Shown piece after piece: positions 20,764 through 28,768 of a stretch of DNA of 64,000 nt (positions within the stretch are counted from its first letter, which is position 1; each line of letters begins with the position of its first letter). The position numbers were made by a program, and so were the translations under genes. The stretch is taken from NCBI RefSeq assembly GCF_000820085.1, contig NZ_CDBN01000092.1, positions 52,678-116,677 on the forward strand, in the 5' to 3' direction. Source of the stretch: Aeromonas sanarellii (GTDB lineage: Bacteria > Pseudomonadota > Gammaproteobacteria > Enterobacterales > Aeromonadaceae). Under the pieces are notes generated by a model. It worked only from the letters and a program-made list of their open reading frames with translations. It ran no database searches and had not been told where the DNA came from.

Positions 20764-22134
20764 TCAGGAAGAAAGGGTACGGATCAGGTTGGAATAGTCT
20801 TCCTTGATGTCGTGACTCTCTTCCTTCAGCTGCTCGATCTTGCGGCAGGCATGAAGAACCGTGGTGTGGTCACGGCCACCAAAGGCATCCCCTATCTCAG
20901 GCAGACTGTGGTTCGTCAGCTCCTTGGCCAGCGCCATCGCCAGCTGGCGCGGGCGGGCAACGGAACGGGAGCGGCGCTTGGAGAGCAGATCCGCCAGCTT
21001 GATCTTGTAGTACTCCGCCACCGTCTTCTGGATGTTGTCGATGGTGACCAGCTTCTCCTGCAAGGCCAGCAGATCGCGCAGCGCCTCGCGCACGAAGTCG
21101 ATGTTGATGGCGCGGCCGGTGAAGTTGGCGTTGGCGATCACCCGGTTGAGGGCGCCTTCCAGTTCACGGACGTTGGAGCGAAGCCGCTTGGCGATGAAGA
21201 AGGCCACTTCGTCTGGCAGGTGGATCTGGTTCTCGTCCGCCTTGCGCATCAGGATTGCAACCCGGGTCTCCAGCTCGGGCGGCTCGATCGCCACCGTCAG
21301 ACCCCAGCCGAAGCGGGACTTGAGACGATCCTCCACCCCGTTGATCTCCTTCGGATAGCGATCCGAGGTCAGGATGATCTGCTGGTTGCCTTCGAGCAGG
21401 GCGTTGAAGGTGTGGAAGAACTCCTCCTGGGAGCGTTCCTTGTTCGCGAAGAACTGGATGTCATCGATGAGCAGGGCATCGACGCTACGGTAATAACGCT
21501 TGAACTCTTCAATGGCGTTATTCTGCAGCGCCTTCACCATGTCCTGCACGAACCGCTCGGAGTGCATGTAGATGACCTTGGCGTCTTTCTTGCGATCCTT
21601 GATGGCATTGCCAACGGCGTGCAGCAGGTGGGTCTTGCCCAGACCGGTGCCACCGTAGAGGAACAGCGGGTTGTAGGCGCCACCCGGATTGTCTGCTACC
21701 TGACGGGCAGCCGCACGGGCCAGCTGGTTGGACTTACCCTCGACGAAATTCTCGAAGGTGTAGTTCACGTTGGTGTTGCTCTTGTGATTCGGCTCGGGCT
21801 TGGCTTCGGCCTTGTTCTCCCAGCTCTTGGGAGAGTTATTCACAGGATCGACACCGCGTGCCGGCGCCCTGGCGACCGCGACGGGATGGGGGCGATTGCC
21901 GATGTCAAAACGCAGGGTGGGAGCATCGGCCCCACACAGCTCGTTGATGATGCCGTTGACCCGGAGCAGGTACTTGTCGCGCACCCAGTCCAGAACGAAG
22001 CGGTTCGGTGCATACAGGGTCAGAGTATTGTCACTCAACTCCGCTTGAAGCGGCCGGATCCACATGCTGAATTCTGCCGAGGGCAACTCATCTTGCAGCC
22101 GGTTAAGGCACTGCTGCCATAGCGAAGCAGTCAC
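20764..22134 (-). CDS. dnaA: Chromosomal replication initiator DnaA
   Basis: AAA+ initiator of 456 residues that binds DnaA boxes and opens oriC. Domain I starts [18 protein letters not shown]; a variable linker lies at about 85-115; domain III has Walker [10 protein letters not shown] and Walker [10 protein letters not shown]; domain IV carries the box-recognising [15 protein letters not shown] and ends SNLIRTLSS. The start is GTG at 22134, as in E. coli. Five GATC sites and a DnaA-box-like sequence lie in the upstream region, fitting SeqA/Dam and autoregulation. Confidence 0.98.
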   Translation of the reverse strand: MTASLWQQCLNRLQDELPSAEFSMWIRPLQAELSDNTLTLYAPNRFVLDWVRDKYLLRVNGIINELCGADAPTLRFDIGNRPHPVAVARAPARGVDPVNNSPKSWENKAEAKPEPNHKSNTNVNYTFENFVEGKSNQLARAAARQVADNPGGAYNPLFLYGGTGLGKTHLLHAVGNAIKDRKKDAKVIYMHSERFVQDMVKALQNNAIEEFKRYYRSVDALLIDDIQFFANKERSQEEFFHTFNALLEGNQQIILTSDRYPKEINGVEDRLKSRFGWGLTVAIEPPELETRVAILMRKADENQIHLPDEVAFFIAKRLRSNVRELEGALNRVIANANFTGRAINIDFVREALRDLLALQEKLVTIDNIQKTVAEYYKIKLADLLSKRRSRSVARPRQLAMALAKELTNHSLPEIGDAFGGRDHTTVLHACRKIEQLKEESHDIKEDYSNLIRTLSS

Positions 22135-22171
22135 TCTAGACTCCCGTCAATTGATTAAGTAAAGACCGGCT

Positions 22172-22200
22172 ATTCTACGTTTTTAGTGGCCGGATCTCCA
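22172..22200 (-). promoter_or_regulatory. Candidate dnaA promoter
   Basis: On the minus strand TGGAGA, 17 bases, TAGAAT, about 38 bases before the GTG. A GATC site lies at the -35 edge (22193), so Dam methylation could affect it. Confidence 0.55.
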
Positions 22201-22228
22201 GTTGCCGCCGCACGGATCCAGCAAATAA

Positions 22229-22249
22229 GATCCTTGACTTTCAAGGATC
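22229..22249. repeat. Perfect 9-bp inverted repeat with two GATC sites upstream of dnaA
   Basis: GATCCTTGA and TCAAGGATC around CTT. It lies in the cluster of five GATC sites at 22193-22264, between dnaA and the divergent ABC transporter operon. Confidence 0.75.
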
Positions 22250-22281
22250 CAACGCCCCAGGATCTCATTTCATCCCCAAAG

Positions 22282-22290
22282 TTACCCACA
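22282..22290 (+). promoter_or_regulatory. DnaA-box-like site upstream of dnaA
   Basis: TTACCCACA differs at one position from TTATCCACA. The remainder of this 310-bp gap is the GATC cluster, an AT-rich stretch from 22330 and the promoter side of the ABC transporter. Confidence 0.5.
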
Positions 22291-22444
22291 GCCGCCAACC
22301 GGCGATGTGGACAGAATGGAACTCTGCGACCACAGTTATTTTATATAACCAAATATCATTTATTTTTTATATTTTATTCCAATAACATCAGCGCCGTCCC
22401 GTGATTACAACTAAAAATACAGCACTACAGAGAGAGGAATCCCC

Positions 22445-23203
22445 ATGAAATCCACCATCAAACTGATTTCCGGCGCCGCCATTCTGCTGGCCAGCCTGTC
22501 CGGTCAAGCCATCGCCCAGGAAACCATCAAGGTCGGCATGTCCGGCAAGTATTTCCCGTTCACCTTCGTCAAGCAGGACAAGCTGCAAGGCTTCGAGGTG
22601 GACATGTGGAACCAGATCGGTGAGCGCACCGGCTACAAGGTCGAGTTCGTGACCGCCAGCTTCTCCGGCCTGTTCGGCATGCTGGAAACCGGCCGCGTCG
22701 ATACCATCTCCAACCAGATCACCATCACCGACGAGCGCAAGGCCAAGTACGACTTCTCCCAGCCCTACGTCTATGACGGCGCACAGATCGTGGTGCGCAA
22801 GGGCAACAACAGCATCCAGGGTCTCAAGGATCTGGAAGGCAAGACCGTTGCGGTGAACCTGGGCTCCAACTTCGAAGAGCTGCTGCGCAAGAACGACCCG
22901 AACAAGAAGATCGACATCCGCACCTATGACTCCGCCTTCGAGCAGGACGTCGCCCTGGGTCGCATCGATGCCTTCGTAATGGACCGCGTCTCCACCGCCC
23001 AGCTGATCAAGGAATCCAAGCTGCCGCTGCAACAGGCTGGCGCACCGTTCGAAACCATCGAGAACGCCCTGCCCTTCCTGAAGACTCCGGAGAAGCAGGC
23101 ACTGCTGAAGAAGGTCGACGAGGCCCTGACCGCCATGCGCAAAGACGGCTCCCTGACCAAGATCTCGGAAAAATGGTTCTCTGCGGACATCACCAGCAAA
23201 TAA
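22445..23203 (+). CDS. Amino-acid ABC transporter substrate-binding protein (cystine/polar type)
   Basis: A 252-residue periplasmic binding protein of the SBP family 3. A signal peptide (about 1-25, cleavage near AIAQ|E) precedes IKVGMSGKYFPFTFV and the GFEVDMWNQIGERTGYKVEFV motif. TITDERKAKYDFSQPY and DAFVMDRVSTAQLIKES are further family blocks. It resembles TcyJ/FliY-like binders, but the ligand is not decided by sequence alone. First gene of a three-gene operon divergent from dnaA. Confidence 0.9.
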   Translation: MKSTIKLISGAAILLASLSGQAIAQETIKVGMSGKYFPFTFVKQDKLQGFEVDMWNQIGERTGYKVEFVTASFSGLFGMLETGRVDTISNQITITDERKAKYDFSQPYVYDGAQIVVRKGNNSIQGLKDLEGKTVAVNLGSNFEELLRKNDPNKKIDIRTYDSAFEQDVALGRIDAFVMDRVSTAQLIKESKLPLQQAGAPFETIENALPFLKTPEKQALLKKVDEALTAMRKDGSLTKISEKWFSADITSK

Positions 23204-23872
23204 ATGATGGAATTTGATCTCGAGTACACACTAGGGCTGTTCCCCATCCTGCTCAAATACCTGGGCACCACGATGGAAATGGCCCTGTGGGGATTCGTAT
23301 TGGCACTCGTACTGTCGCTGATCCTGGCGATAGTACGGGTCTTTCGCGTTCCCGCAATTCACTGGCTGGCGATGCTGTATATCTCGTTCTTCCGGGGTAC
23401 CCCGCTGCTCGTCCAGCTGTTCCTGCTCTACTACGGGCTGCCGCAGCTCTTCCCCATCTTCGTGGGGATGGATGCCTTCACCGCCGCCATCATAGGCCTG
23501 ACCCTGCACTTTGCCGCCTACATGGCCGAGTCGATCCGGGCCGCCATCCTCGGCATCCACAAGAGCCAGATGGAGGCCGCCCTCAGCATCGGCATGAGCC
23601 GGCTGCAGGCGATGCAGCGGATCATCCTGCCCCAGGCCGCCCGCATCGCGACGCCGTCCCTGATGAACTACTTCATCGACATGATCAAGAGCACTTCGCT
23701 GGCGTTTACCCTGGGGGTGGCCGAGATCATGGGCAAGGCGCAGATGGAGGCCTCCTCCTCCTTCAAGTTCTTCGAGAGCTTCATGGCGGTAGCCCTGGTC
23801 TACTGGGTCGTCGTCATCTTCTTCACCCGCTTGCAGCACCTGCTGGAAGTGCGCCTGAACCGCGCCTATTAA
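23204..23872 (+). CDS. Amino-acid ABC transporter permease
   Basis: A 222-residue inner-membrane permease of the His/Glu/Gln/Arg/opine family, with about five spans. It has the family ISFFRGTPLLVQLFLLYYGLP block and the EAA loop for ATPase docking (EAALSIGMSRLQAMQRIILPQAARI). It starts directly after the binding-protein stop. With one permease gene, the importer probably uses a homodimer. Confidence 0.93.
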   Translation: MMEFDLEYTLGLFPILLKYLGTTMEMALWGFVLALVLSLILAIVRVFRVPAIHWLAMLYISFFRGTPLLVQLFLLYYGLPQLFPIFVGMDAFTAAIIGLTLHFAAYMAESIRAAILGIHKSQMEAALSIGMSRLQAMQRIILPQAARIATPSLMNYFIDMIKSTSLAFTLGVAEIMGKAQMEASSSFKFFESFMAVALVYWVVVIFFTRLQHLLEVRLNRAY

Positions 23873-23884
23873 AGGAGACCTGTC

Positions 23885-24619
23885 ATGATCAAGCTAACGG
23901 GTCTTTCCAAGGCCTATGACGGAAATCAGGTGCTCAACGGCATCGATCTTGAGGTGAAAAAGGGGGAAATCGTCGTCATCATCGGTCCCTCGGGCACCGG
24001 CAAGTCGACCCTGCTGCGCTGCCTGAACCTGCTGGAGACCCCGGACGCCGGCCGGCTCGCCATCGATGATCTGCAGCTGGACCTGGCCAGGGCCAGCGAC
24101 CAGCAGGCCATCGAGCTGCGCAAGCGCGCCTCCTTCGTGTTCCAGAACTATGCCCTGTTCGCCAACAAGACGGCGCTGGACAACATCGCCGAGGGGCTCA
24201 TCACCGTCTGGAAACAGCCGAAGGCGGAGGCCCGCGCCACCGCCCTCGGCATCCTCAAGGACATAGGCCTCGCCGAGAAGCAGGATGCCTACCCGGCCTC
24301 CCTCTCCGGCGGCCAGCAGCAGCGGGTCGGCATCGGCCGTGCCATGGCGGCCCACTCCAAGGTGATCCTGTTCGACGAGCCCACCTCGGCCCTGGATCCC
24401 GAATGGGTCGACGAGGTGCTGGGCCTGATGAAGCAGCTCGCCCGCCAGCACCAGACTATGGTGGTGGTGACCCACGAGATCGAGTTCGCCCGTGATGTCG
24501 CCGATCGGGTGATCTTCATGGAGGGAGGCCGGATCGTGGAGCAGGGCCCGCCGAGCCAGATATTGGTCGATCCGCAGGATCCCCGTACCCGGGAATTCCT
24601 GCGCAAAGTGCTGAAATAG
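23885..24619 (+). CDS. Amino-acid ABC transporter ATP-binding protein
   Basis: A 244-residue ATPase energising the importer. Walker [11 protein letters not shown]-loop FQNYALF, signature [16 protein letters not shown], Walker [13 protein letters not shown] and the switch His in [10 protein letters not shown] are all intact. It is preceded by AAAGGAG and followed by a terminator. The trio sits between dnaA and rpmH, which are direct neighbours in E. coli; I recall the same arrangement in Vibrio. Confidence 0.95.
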   Translation: MIKLTGLSKAYDGNQVLNGIDLEVKKGEIVVIIGPSGTGKSTLLRCLNLLETPDAGRLAIDDLQLDLARASDQQAIELRKRASFVFQNYALFANKTALDNIAEGLITVWKQPKAEARATALGILKDIGLAEKQDAYPASLSGGQQQRVGIGRAMAAHSKVILFDEPTSALDPEWVDEVLGLMKQLARQHQTMVVVTHEIEFARDVADRVIFMEGGRIVEQGPPSQILVDPQDPRTREFLRKVLK

Positions 24620-24629
24620 CTCTCTCTTT

Positions 24630-24650
24630 GGCGGCTCTGCCGCCTTTTTT
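24630..24650 (+). terminator. Terminator of the amino-acid ABC operon
   Basis: GGCGGC / GCCGCC with a 3-base loop, then six T residues, 10 bases after the stop codon. Confidence 0.88.
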
Positions 24651-24772
24651 CTTGGCGGATCCTTGTTTAACCCAGGGTTGCCAGTATAATTCGGGGCCCT
24701 TGATCCTCCGGATCCTGCCAGCTTCTCCTGCTCTTGTTTGACGAGCAGGGCGAGACGGGAGGGAACGGCGGA

Positions 24773-24801
24773 TTGACGAGAAGCCGAACTCTGTTTAGAA
24801 T
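24773..24801 (+). promoter_or_regulatory. Promoter of rpmH-rnpA
   Basis: TTGACG, 17 bases, TAGAAT, about 90 bases before rpmH. The leader contains GTCACAC (24820) and GTGTGAC (24850), able to form a 7-bp stem. The rest of the 24651-24890 gap shows only a small hairpin (CCTGCTC / GAGCAGG at about 24727-24748). Confidence 0.75.
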
Positions 24802-24890
24802 TCGGCCTCTTTTGCTAGTCGTCACACGCTATAGCTGGCGCGTCGGCTAAGTGTGACAATCAAAACTGTACAGAAATACGGAATCGAATC

Positions 24891-25025
24891 ATGAAACGTA
24901 CTTTTCAACCGTCCAACCTGAAGCGCAAGCGCTCTCACGGTTTCCGCGCCCGCATGGCTACCGCCAACGGTCGCAAAGTTCTGGCCGCTCGTCGTGCCAA
25001 GGGTCGTGCCCGCCTGGTAGTCTAA
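24891..25025 (+). CDS. rpmH: 50S ribosomal protein L34
   Basis: A 44-residue, very basic ribosomal protein: [18 protein letters not shown] at the start and the RARLVV end are diagnostic. It is too short for the usual length cut-offs. Its stop overlaps the rnpA start (TAATG), so the two are coupled. Confidence 0.98.
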   Translation: MKRTFQPSNLKRKRSHGFRARMATANGRKVLAARRAKGRARLVV

Positions 25026-25384
25026 TGCCTACCCAGCACACCTTCTCTCGGGAGTTACGTCTGTTAACTCCCGAACACTTCAAACGCGTTTTCGCCGAGC
25101 CTGTCCGGGCCGCTTCTCCGCAAATTACGCTTCTTGCTTGCCCCAATTCCCTCGAACACCCCCGTCTTGGTCTCGCCGTGCCCAAAAAGGCGCTCAAGCG
25201 TGCCGTCTGGCGCAACCGTGTCAAACGAGTGGTTCGGGAAAGTTTTCGCCTCAATCAAGCCAATCTGCCCGCTATCGACATCGTCGTGATCGCCAAGGGT
25301 GGCGTGAAGGAGATGGACAACGAAGCGCTGTTCAAGTTACTGGAAAAGCTATGGCGCACTCTGTCACGCCGTTGCAATGGGTAG
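25025..25384 (+). CDS. rnpA: Ribonuclease P protein component
   Basis: A 119-residue basic protein that assists the RNase P RNA in maturing tRNA 5' ends. The family RNR motif is seen in [18 protein letters not shown] (about residues 58-75) together with LGLAVPKK. It overlaps rpmH by one base and yidD by 34 bp, the standard arrangement. Confidence 0.97.
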   Translation: MPTQHTFSRELRLLTPEHFKRVFAEPVRAASPQITLLACPNSLEHPRLGLAVPKKALKRAVWRNRVKRVVRESFRLNQANLPAIDIVVIAKGGVKEMDNEALFKLLEKLWRTLSRRCNG

Positions 25385-25599
25385 CCATCAAACTGATACG
25401 CCTGTATCAGCTAATCCTTAGTCCCCTGCTCGGGCCGCGCTGCCGTTTCACCCCGACTTGTTCCCAATTTGCAATAGAAGCAATCCGACTTCACGGTTTC
25501 ATAAAAGGCGTTTGGTTAGCCAGCAAACGTCTATTAAAATGCCATCCCTTATCCGAGGGTGGTTATGACCCGGTTCCGCAACCAAAGCGAAGAAACTGA
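25351..25599 (+). CDS. yidD: Membrane protein insertion efficiency factor YidD
   Basis: An 82-residue protein with the conserved [27 protein letters not shown] block with its Cys pair, [18 protein letters not shown] and the GGYDPVP end. It aids YidC/Sec-dependent membrane protein insertion. ATG 25351 lies inside the 3' end of rnpA in another frame, and yidC starts 5 bp after its stop. Confidence 0.95.
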   Translation: MAHSVTPLQWVAIKLIRLYQLILSPLLGPRCRFTPTCSQFAIEAIRLHGFIKGVWLASKRLLKCHPLSEGGYDPVPQPKRRN

Positions 25600-25604
25600 A
25601 GACT

Positions 25605-27251
25605 ATGGAATCACAACGCAATTTACTCCTGATCGGTTTGCTGTTCGTGAGCTTCTTGCTCTGGCAACAGTGGGAGTCCGACAAGGCTCCGAAGCCGGCC
25701 CCGACGACCGTGGCCCAAACCGAACATTTCGTACCTGAAGCCGGTCAGACCGGTGATATTCCCCAGGTTTCCGAGCAAGCAAATGGTAACGCCGCGCGCA
25801 AGCTGATCACCGTCTCCTCCGACGTGCTCAAGTTGACCCTGGATACCCAGGGCGGTGACATCGTCTCTGCCGAACTGCTGGCCCACAAGCTGGAAGAAGG
25901 CAAGGAACAGCCGTTTACCCTGCTGACCAGCCAGCCGGCGCACCTCTATGTCGCCCAGAGCGGCCTGGTCGGTCGCAACGGCCCGGACAGTCAGGCCGAG
26001 GGCCGTCCCACCTATGATGTGGCCCAGACCAGCTATCAGCTGGCCGACGGTCAGGATCAGGTCGTGGTCCCCATGACCTGGACCGACAGCAAGGGCGTGG
26101 TCTTCACCAAGGAGTTCGTCCTCAAGCGCGGCGATTACGCCGTGGGTGTCGACTACAAGATCGACAACAAGTCTGCCGAGCCGGTCCAGGTGCAGTTCTA
26201 CGGTCAGCTGAAGCAGACCATGACCACGCCGAAGGATCAGGAAGGCCATGCCATGGTGGCCAGCGCCTACCGTGGTGGTGCCTTCTCCAGCGACGACAAC
26301 CGCTACAAGAAGTACACCTTCGACGAGATGAAGGATGCCGACCTGAACAAGACCACCAAGGGTGGCTGGGTCGCCATGCTGCAACACTACTTCGTCTCCG
26401 CCTGGGCGCCGAATGCCGAGGACACCAACAGCTTCTACAGCCGCGTGATCCCGGGCAAGGACCAGGCCATCATCGGCTACAAGGCGCCCCTGGTTGACGT
26501 CGCCGCCGGCCAGCAGGCCGAGGTGAGCGGCAAGCTGTGGATCGGTCCCAAGCTGCAGGATCAGATGGCCAAGGTGGCCAACCACCTCGACCTGACCGTC
26601 GACTACGGCTGGCTCTGGTTCATCGCCCAGCCGCTGCACTGGCTGCTGACCGTGTTCCACGGCTTCGTCCAGAACTGGGGTCTGGCCATCATCATGCTGA
26701 CCCTGCTGGTGCGCGGCATCATGTTCCCGCTGACCAAGGCCCAGTACACATCCATGGCCAAGATGCGCATGCTCCAGCCCAAGCTGGCGGCGCTCAAGGA
26801 ACGCTTCGGCGACGATCGCCAGAAGATGTCCCAGGGCATGATGGAGCTGTACAAGAAGGAGAAGGTCAACCCGCTGGGCGGCTGTCTGCCCATCCTGGTG
26901 CAGATGCCCATCTTCATCGCCCTGTACTGGGCTCTGATGGAATCCGTCGAACTGCGCCACGCGCCGTTCGCCCTGTGGATCACCGACCTGTCGGTGAAGG
27001 ACCCCTTCTTCGTGCTGCCGATCCTCATGGGTGCCTCCATGTGGTACCTGCAGAAGATGAGCCCGACCACCATCACGGACCCGATGCAGCAGAAGGTGAT
27101 GCAGTTCATGCCGATCATCTTCACCTTCATGTTCCTCTGGTTCCCGGCAGGTCTGACCCTGTACTGGCTGGTGAGCAACGTCATCTCCATCATCCAGCAG
27201 ACCATCATCTATCGTCAGCTGGAGAAGAAAGGCCTGCATTCCCGCAGCTAA
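25605..27251 (+). CDS. yidC: Membrane protein insertase YidC
   Basis: A 548-residue inner-membrane insertase. One N-terminal span (NLLLIGLLFVSFLLWQQW) is followed by a large periplasmic beta domain (about 55-340) and a C-terminal group of five spans. The latter includes the conserved positive-groove region and the NPLGGCLPILVQMPIFIALYWAL signature. Length matches E. coli YidC (548). It ends before a strong terminator. Confidence 0.98.
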   Translation: MESQRNLLLIGLLFVSFLLWQQWESDKAPKPAPTTVAQTEHFVPEAGQTGDIPQVSEQANGNAARKLITVSSDVLKLTLDTQGGDIVSAELLAHKLEEGKEQPFTLLTSQPAHLYVAQSGLVGRNGPDSQAEGRPTYDVAQTSYQLADGQDQVVVPMTWTDSKGVVFTKEFVLKRGDYAVGVDYKIDNKSAEPVQVQFYGQLKQTMTTPKDQEGHAMVASAYRGGAFSSDDNRYKKYTFDEMKDADLNKTTKGGWVAMLQHYFVSAWAPNAEDTNSFYSRVIPGKDQAIIGYKAPLVDVAAGQQAEVSGKLWIGPKLQDQMAKVANHLDLTVDYGWLWFIAQPLHWLLTVFHGFVQNWGLAIIMLTLLVRGIMFPLTKAQYTSMAKMRMLQPKLAALKERFGDDRQKMSQGMMELYKKEKVNPLGGCLPILVQMPIFIALYWALMESVELRHAPFALWITDLSVKDPFFVLPILMGASMWYLQKMSPTTITDPMQQKVMQFMPIIFTFMFLWFPAGLTLYWLVSNVISIIQQTIIYRQLEKKGLHSRS

Positions 27252-27270
27252 TCTTCCCTGATGACAAAAG

Positions 27271-27296
27271 AGGCGGCCCTGGGGCCGCCTTTTTTA
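27271..27296 (+). terminator. Terminator of the rpmH-yidC operon
   Basis: AGGCGGCCC / GGGCCGCCT with a 2-base centre, then a T tract. Confidence 0.9.
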
Positions 27297-27336
27297 TTAC
27301 AATGTCCGCAATCACCGAACCGATGAGCCAAGCAAG

Positions 27337-28698
27337 ATGACAACAGATACTATCGTGGCCCAGGCCACCGCCCCCGGTCGGGGTGGCGTCGGCATAGTCC
27401 GGGTCTCGGGCCCCGCCGCCGAGCGGGTCGCCGAAACCGTGCTCGGCAGGCTGCCCAGGGTGCGCTATGCCGAATATCTGCCGTTCAGGGACGAGCAGAG
27501 CCAGCCGCTGGATCAGGGCATAGCCCTGCTGTTCAAGGCCCCCAACAGCTTCACCGGCGAAGACGTGCTGGAGCTGCAGGGTCACGGCGGCCCCGTCATC
27601 CTGGACATGCTGGTGCGCCGCATCCTGCAGATCGAGGGCATCCGCCCCGCCCGCCCCGGCGAGTTCAGCGAGCGCGCCTTCCTCAATGACAAGCTGGATC
27701 TGGCCCAGGCCGAGGCCATCGCCGATCTGATCGAGGCCTCCAGCGAGCAGGCGGCCCGCAGTGCCATGCACTCCCTGCAGGGCCAGTTCTCCGGCAAGGT
27801 GCAGCAGCTGGTGGAGAGCCTCACCCGGTTGCGCATCTACGTGGAGGCCGCCATCGACTTCCCGGACGAGGAGATCGATTTTCTCTCCGACGGCAAGGTG
27901 GCTGGCGATCTCTACGCCATCATGGACGAACTGGATGCCGTGCGCGGCGAGGCCAAGCAGGGCGCCCTGCTGCGGGAAGGGATGAAGGTGGTGATCGCCG
28001 GTCGCCCCAACGCCGGCAAATCGAGCCTGCTCAACGCCCTGGCCGGCCGCGAGTCCGCCATCGTCACCGAGATCGCCGGCACTACCCGCGACGTGCTGCG
28101 CGAGCACATCCATTTGGATGGCATGCCGCTGCACATCATAGACACCGCCGGCCTGCGCGATACCCAGGACAAGGTGGAGCAAATCGGCATCGAGCGTGCC
28201 TGGGCCGAAATAGAACAGGCCGATCGGGTGCTGTTCATGGTGGATGGCACCACCACGGATGCGGTCGACCCGCGGGAGATCTGGCCGGAATTTGTTGATC
28301 GGTTGCCAAAAAAGATCGGCCTCACCGTGGTGCGCAACAAAGCCGACCTGACCGGCGAAGATCTGGCTCCGAGTCAGGAGCAGGGCCACGCCGTCTACCG
28401 CATCTCCGCCAAGACCGAGCTGGGGCTGCCCGCCCTGCGCGAGCACCTGAAAGCCTGCATGGGCTTCCAGGGCAACACCGAGGGGGGCTTCATGGCCCGC
28501 CGCCGCCATCTGGATGCGCTGGAACGCGCCGCCGAGCGGCTGCTGGTGGCCAAGGAGCAGCTGGAAGTGTTCGTGGCCGGCGAGCTGGTGGCCGAAGAGC
28601 TGCGCCTGGCGCAGGAGTCCCTCTCCGAGATCACCGGCGAGTTCAGCTCCGACGATCTGCTGGGCCGCATCTTCTCCAGCTTCTGCATCGGCAAGTAA
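27337..28698 (+). CDS. mnmE: tRNA modification GTPase MnmE
   Basis: A 453-residue GTPase that, with MnmG, makes the cmnm5 modification of wobble U34 in several tRNAs. The N-terminal folate-binding domain starts [25 protein letters not shown]. The G domain has [23 protein letters not shown] and NKAD. The C-terminal CIGK carries the catalytic Cys. Its partner mnmG lies at 37.65 kb, beyond the inserted iron cluster and oriC. Confidence 0.98.
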   Translation: MTTDTIVAQATAPGRGGVGIVRVSGPAAERVAETVLGRLPRVRYAEYLPFRDEQSQPLDQGIALLFKAPNSFTGEDVLELQGHGGPVILDMLVRRILQIEGIRPARPGEFSERAFLNDKLDLAQAEAIADLIEASSEQAARSAMHSLQGQFSGKVQQLVESLTRLRIYVEAAIDFPDEEIDFLSDGKVAGDLYAIMDELDAVRGEAKQGALLREGMKVVIAGRPNAGKSSLLNALAGRESAIVTEIAGTTRDVLREHIHLDGMPLHIIDTAGLRDTQDKVEQIGIERAWAEIEQADRVLFMVDGTTTDAVDPREIWPEFVDRLPKKIGLTVVRNKADLTGEDLAPSQEQGHAVYRISAKTELGLPALREHLKACMGFQGNTEGGFMARRRHLDALERAAERLLVAKEQLEVFVAGELVAEELRLAQESLSEITGEFSSDDLLGRIFSSFCIGK

Positions 28699-28717
28699 GC
28701 CTGCACGGCAGGCAATG

Positions 28718-28747
28718 AAAAGCCCGGGATGATCCCGGGCTTTTTTT
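28718..28747. terminator. Terminator between mnmE and fhuB
   Basis: AAAAGCCCGGGA / TCCCGGGCTTTT, a 12-bp stem with a 3-base loop and a T run. It probably serves both convergent genes. Confidence 0.9.
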
Positions 28748-28768
28748 GTGCGCTTTTTATGCTAAACC

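Noticed and set aside
24781..24815. GCCGAA/TTCGGC hairpin followed by CTCTTTT, looking like a terminator
   Set aside because: It overlaps the -10 element of the rpmH promoter, so promoter use is the better reading.
25623..27239. 538-residue minus-strand ORF opposite yidC
   Set aside because: Antisense shadow of an unambiguous insertase gene.
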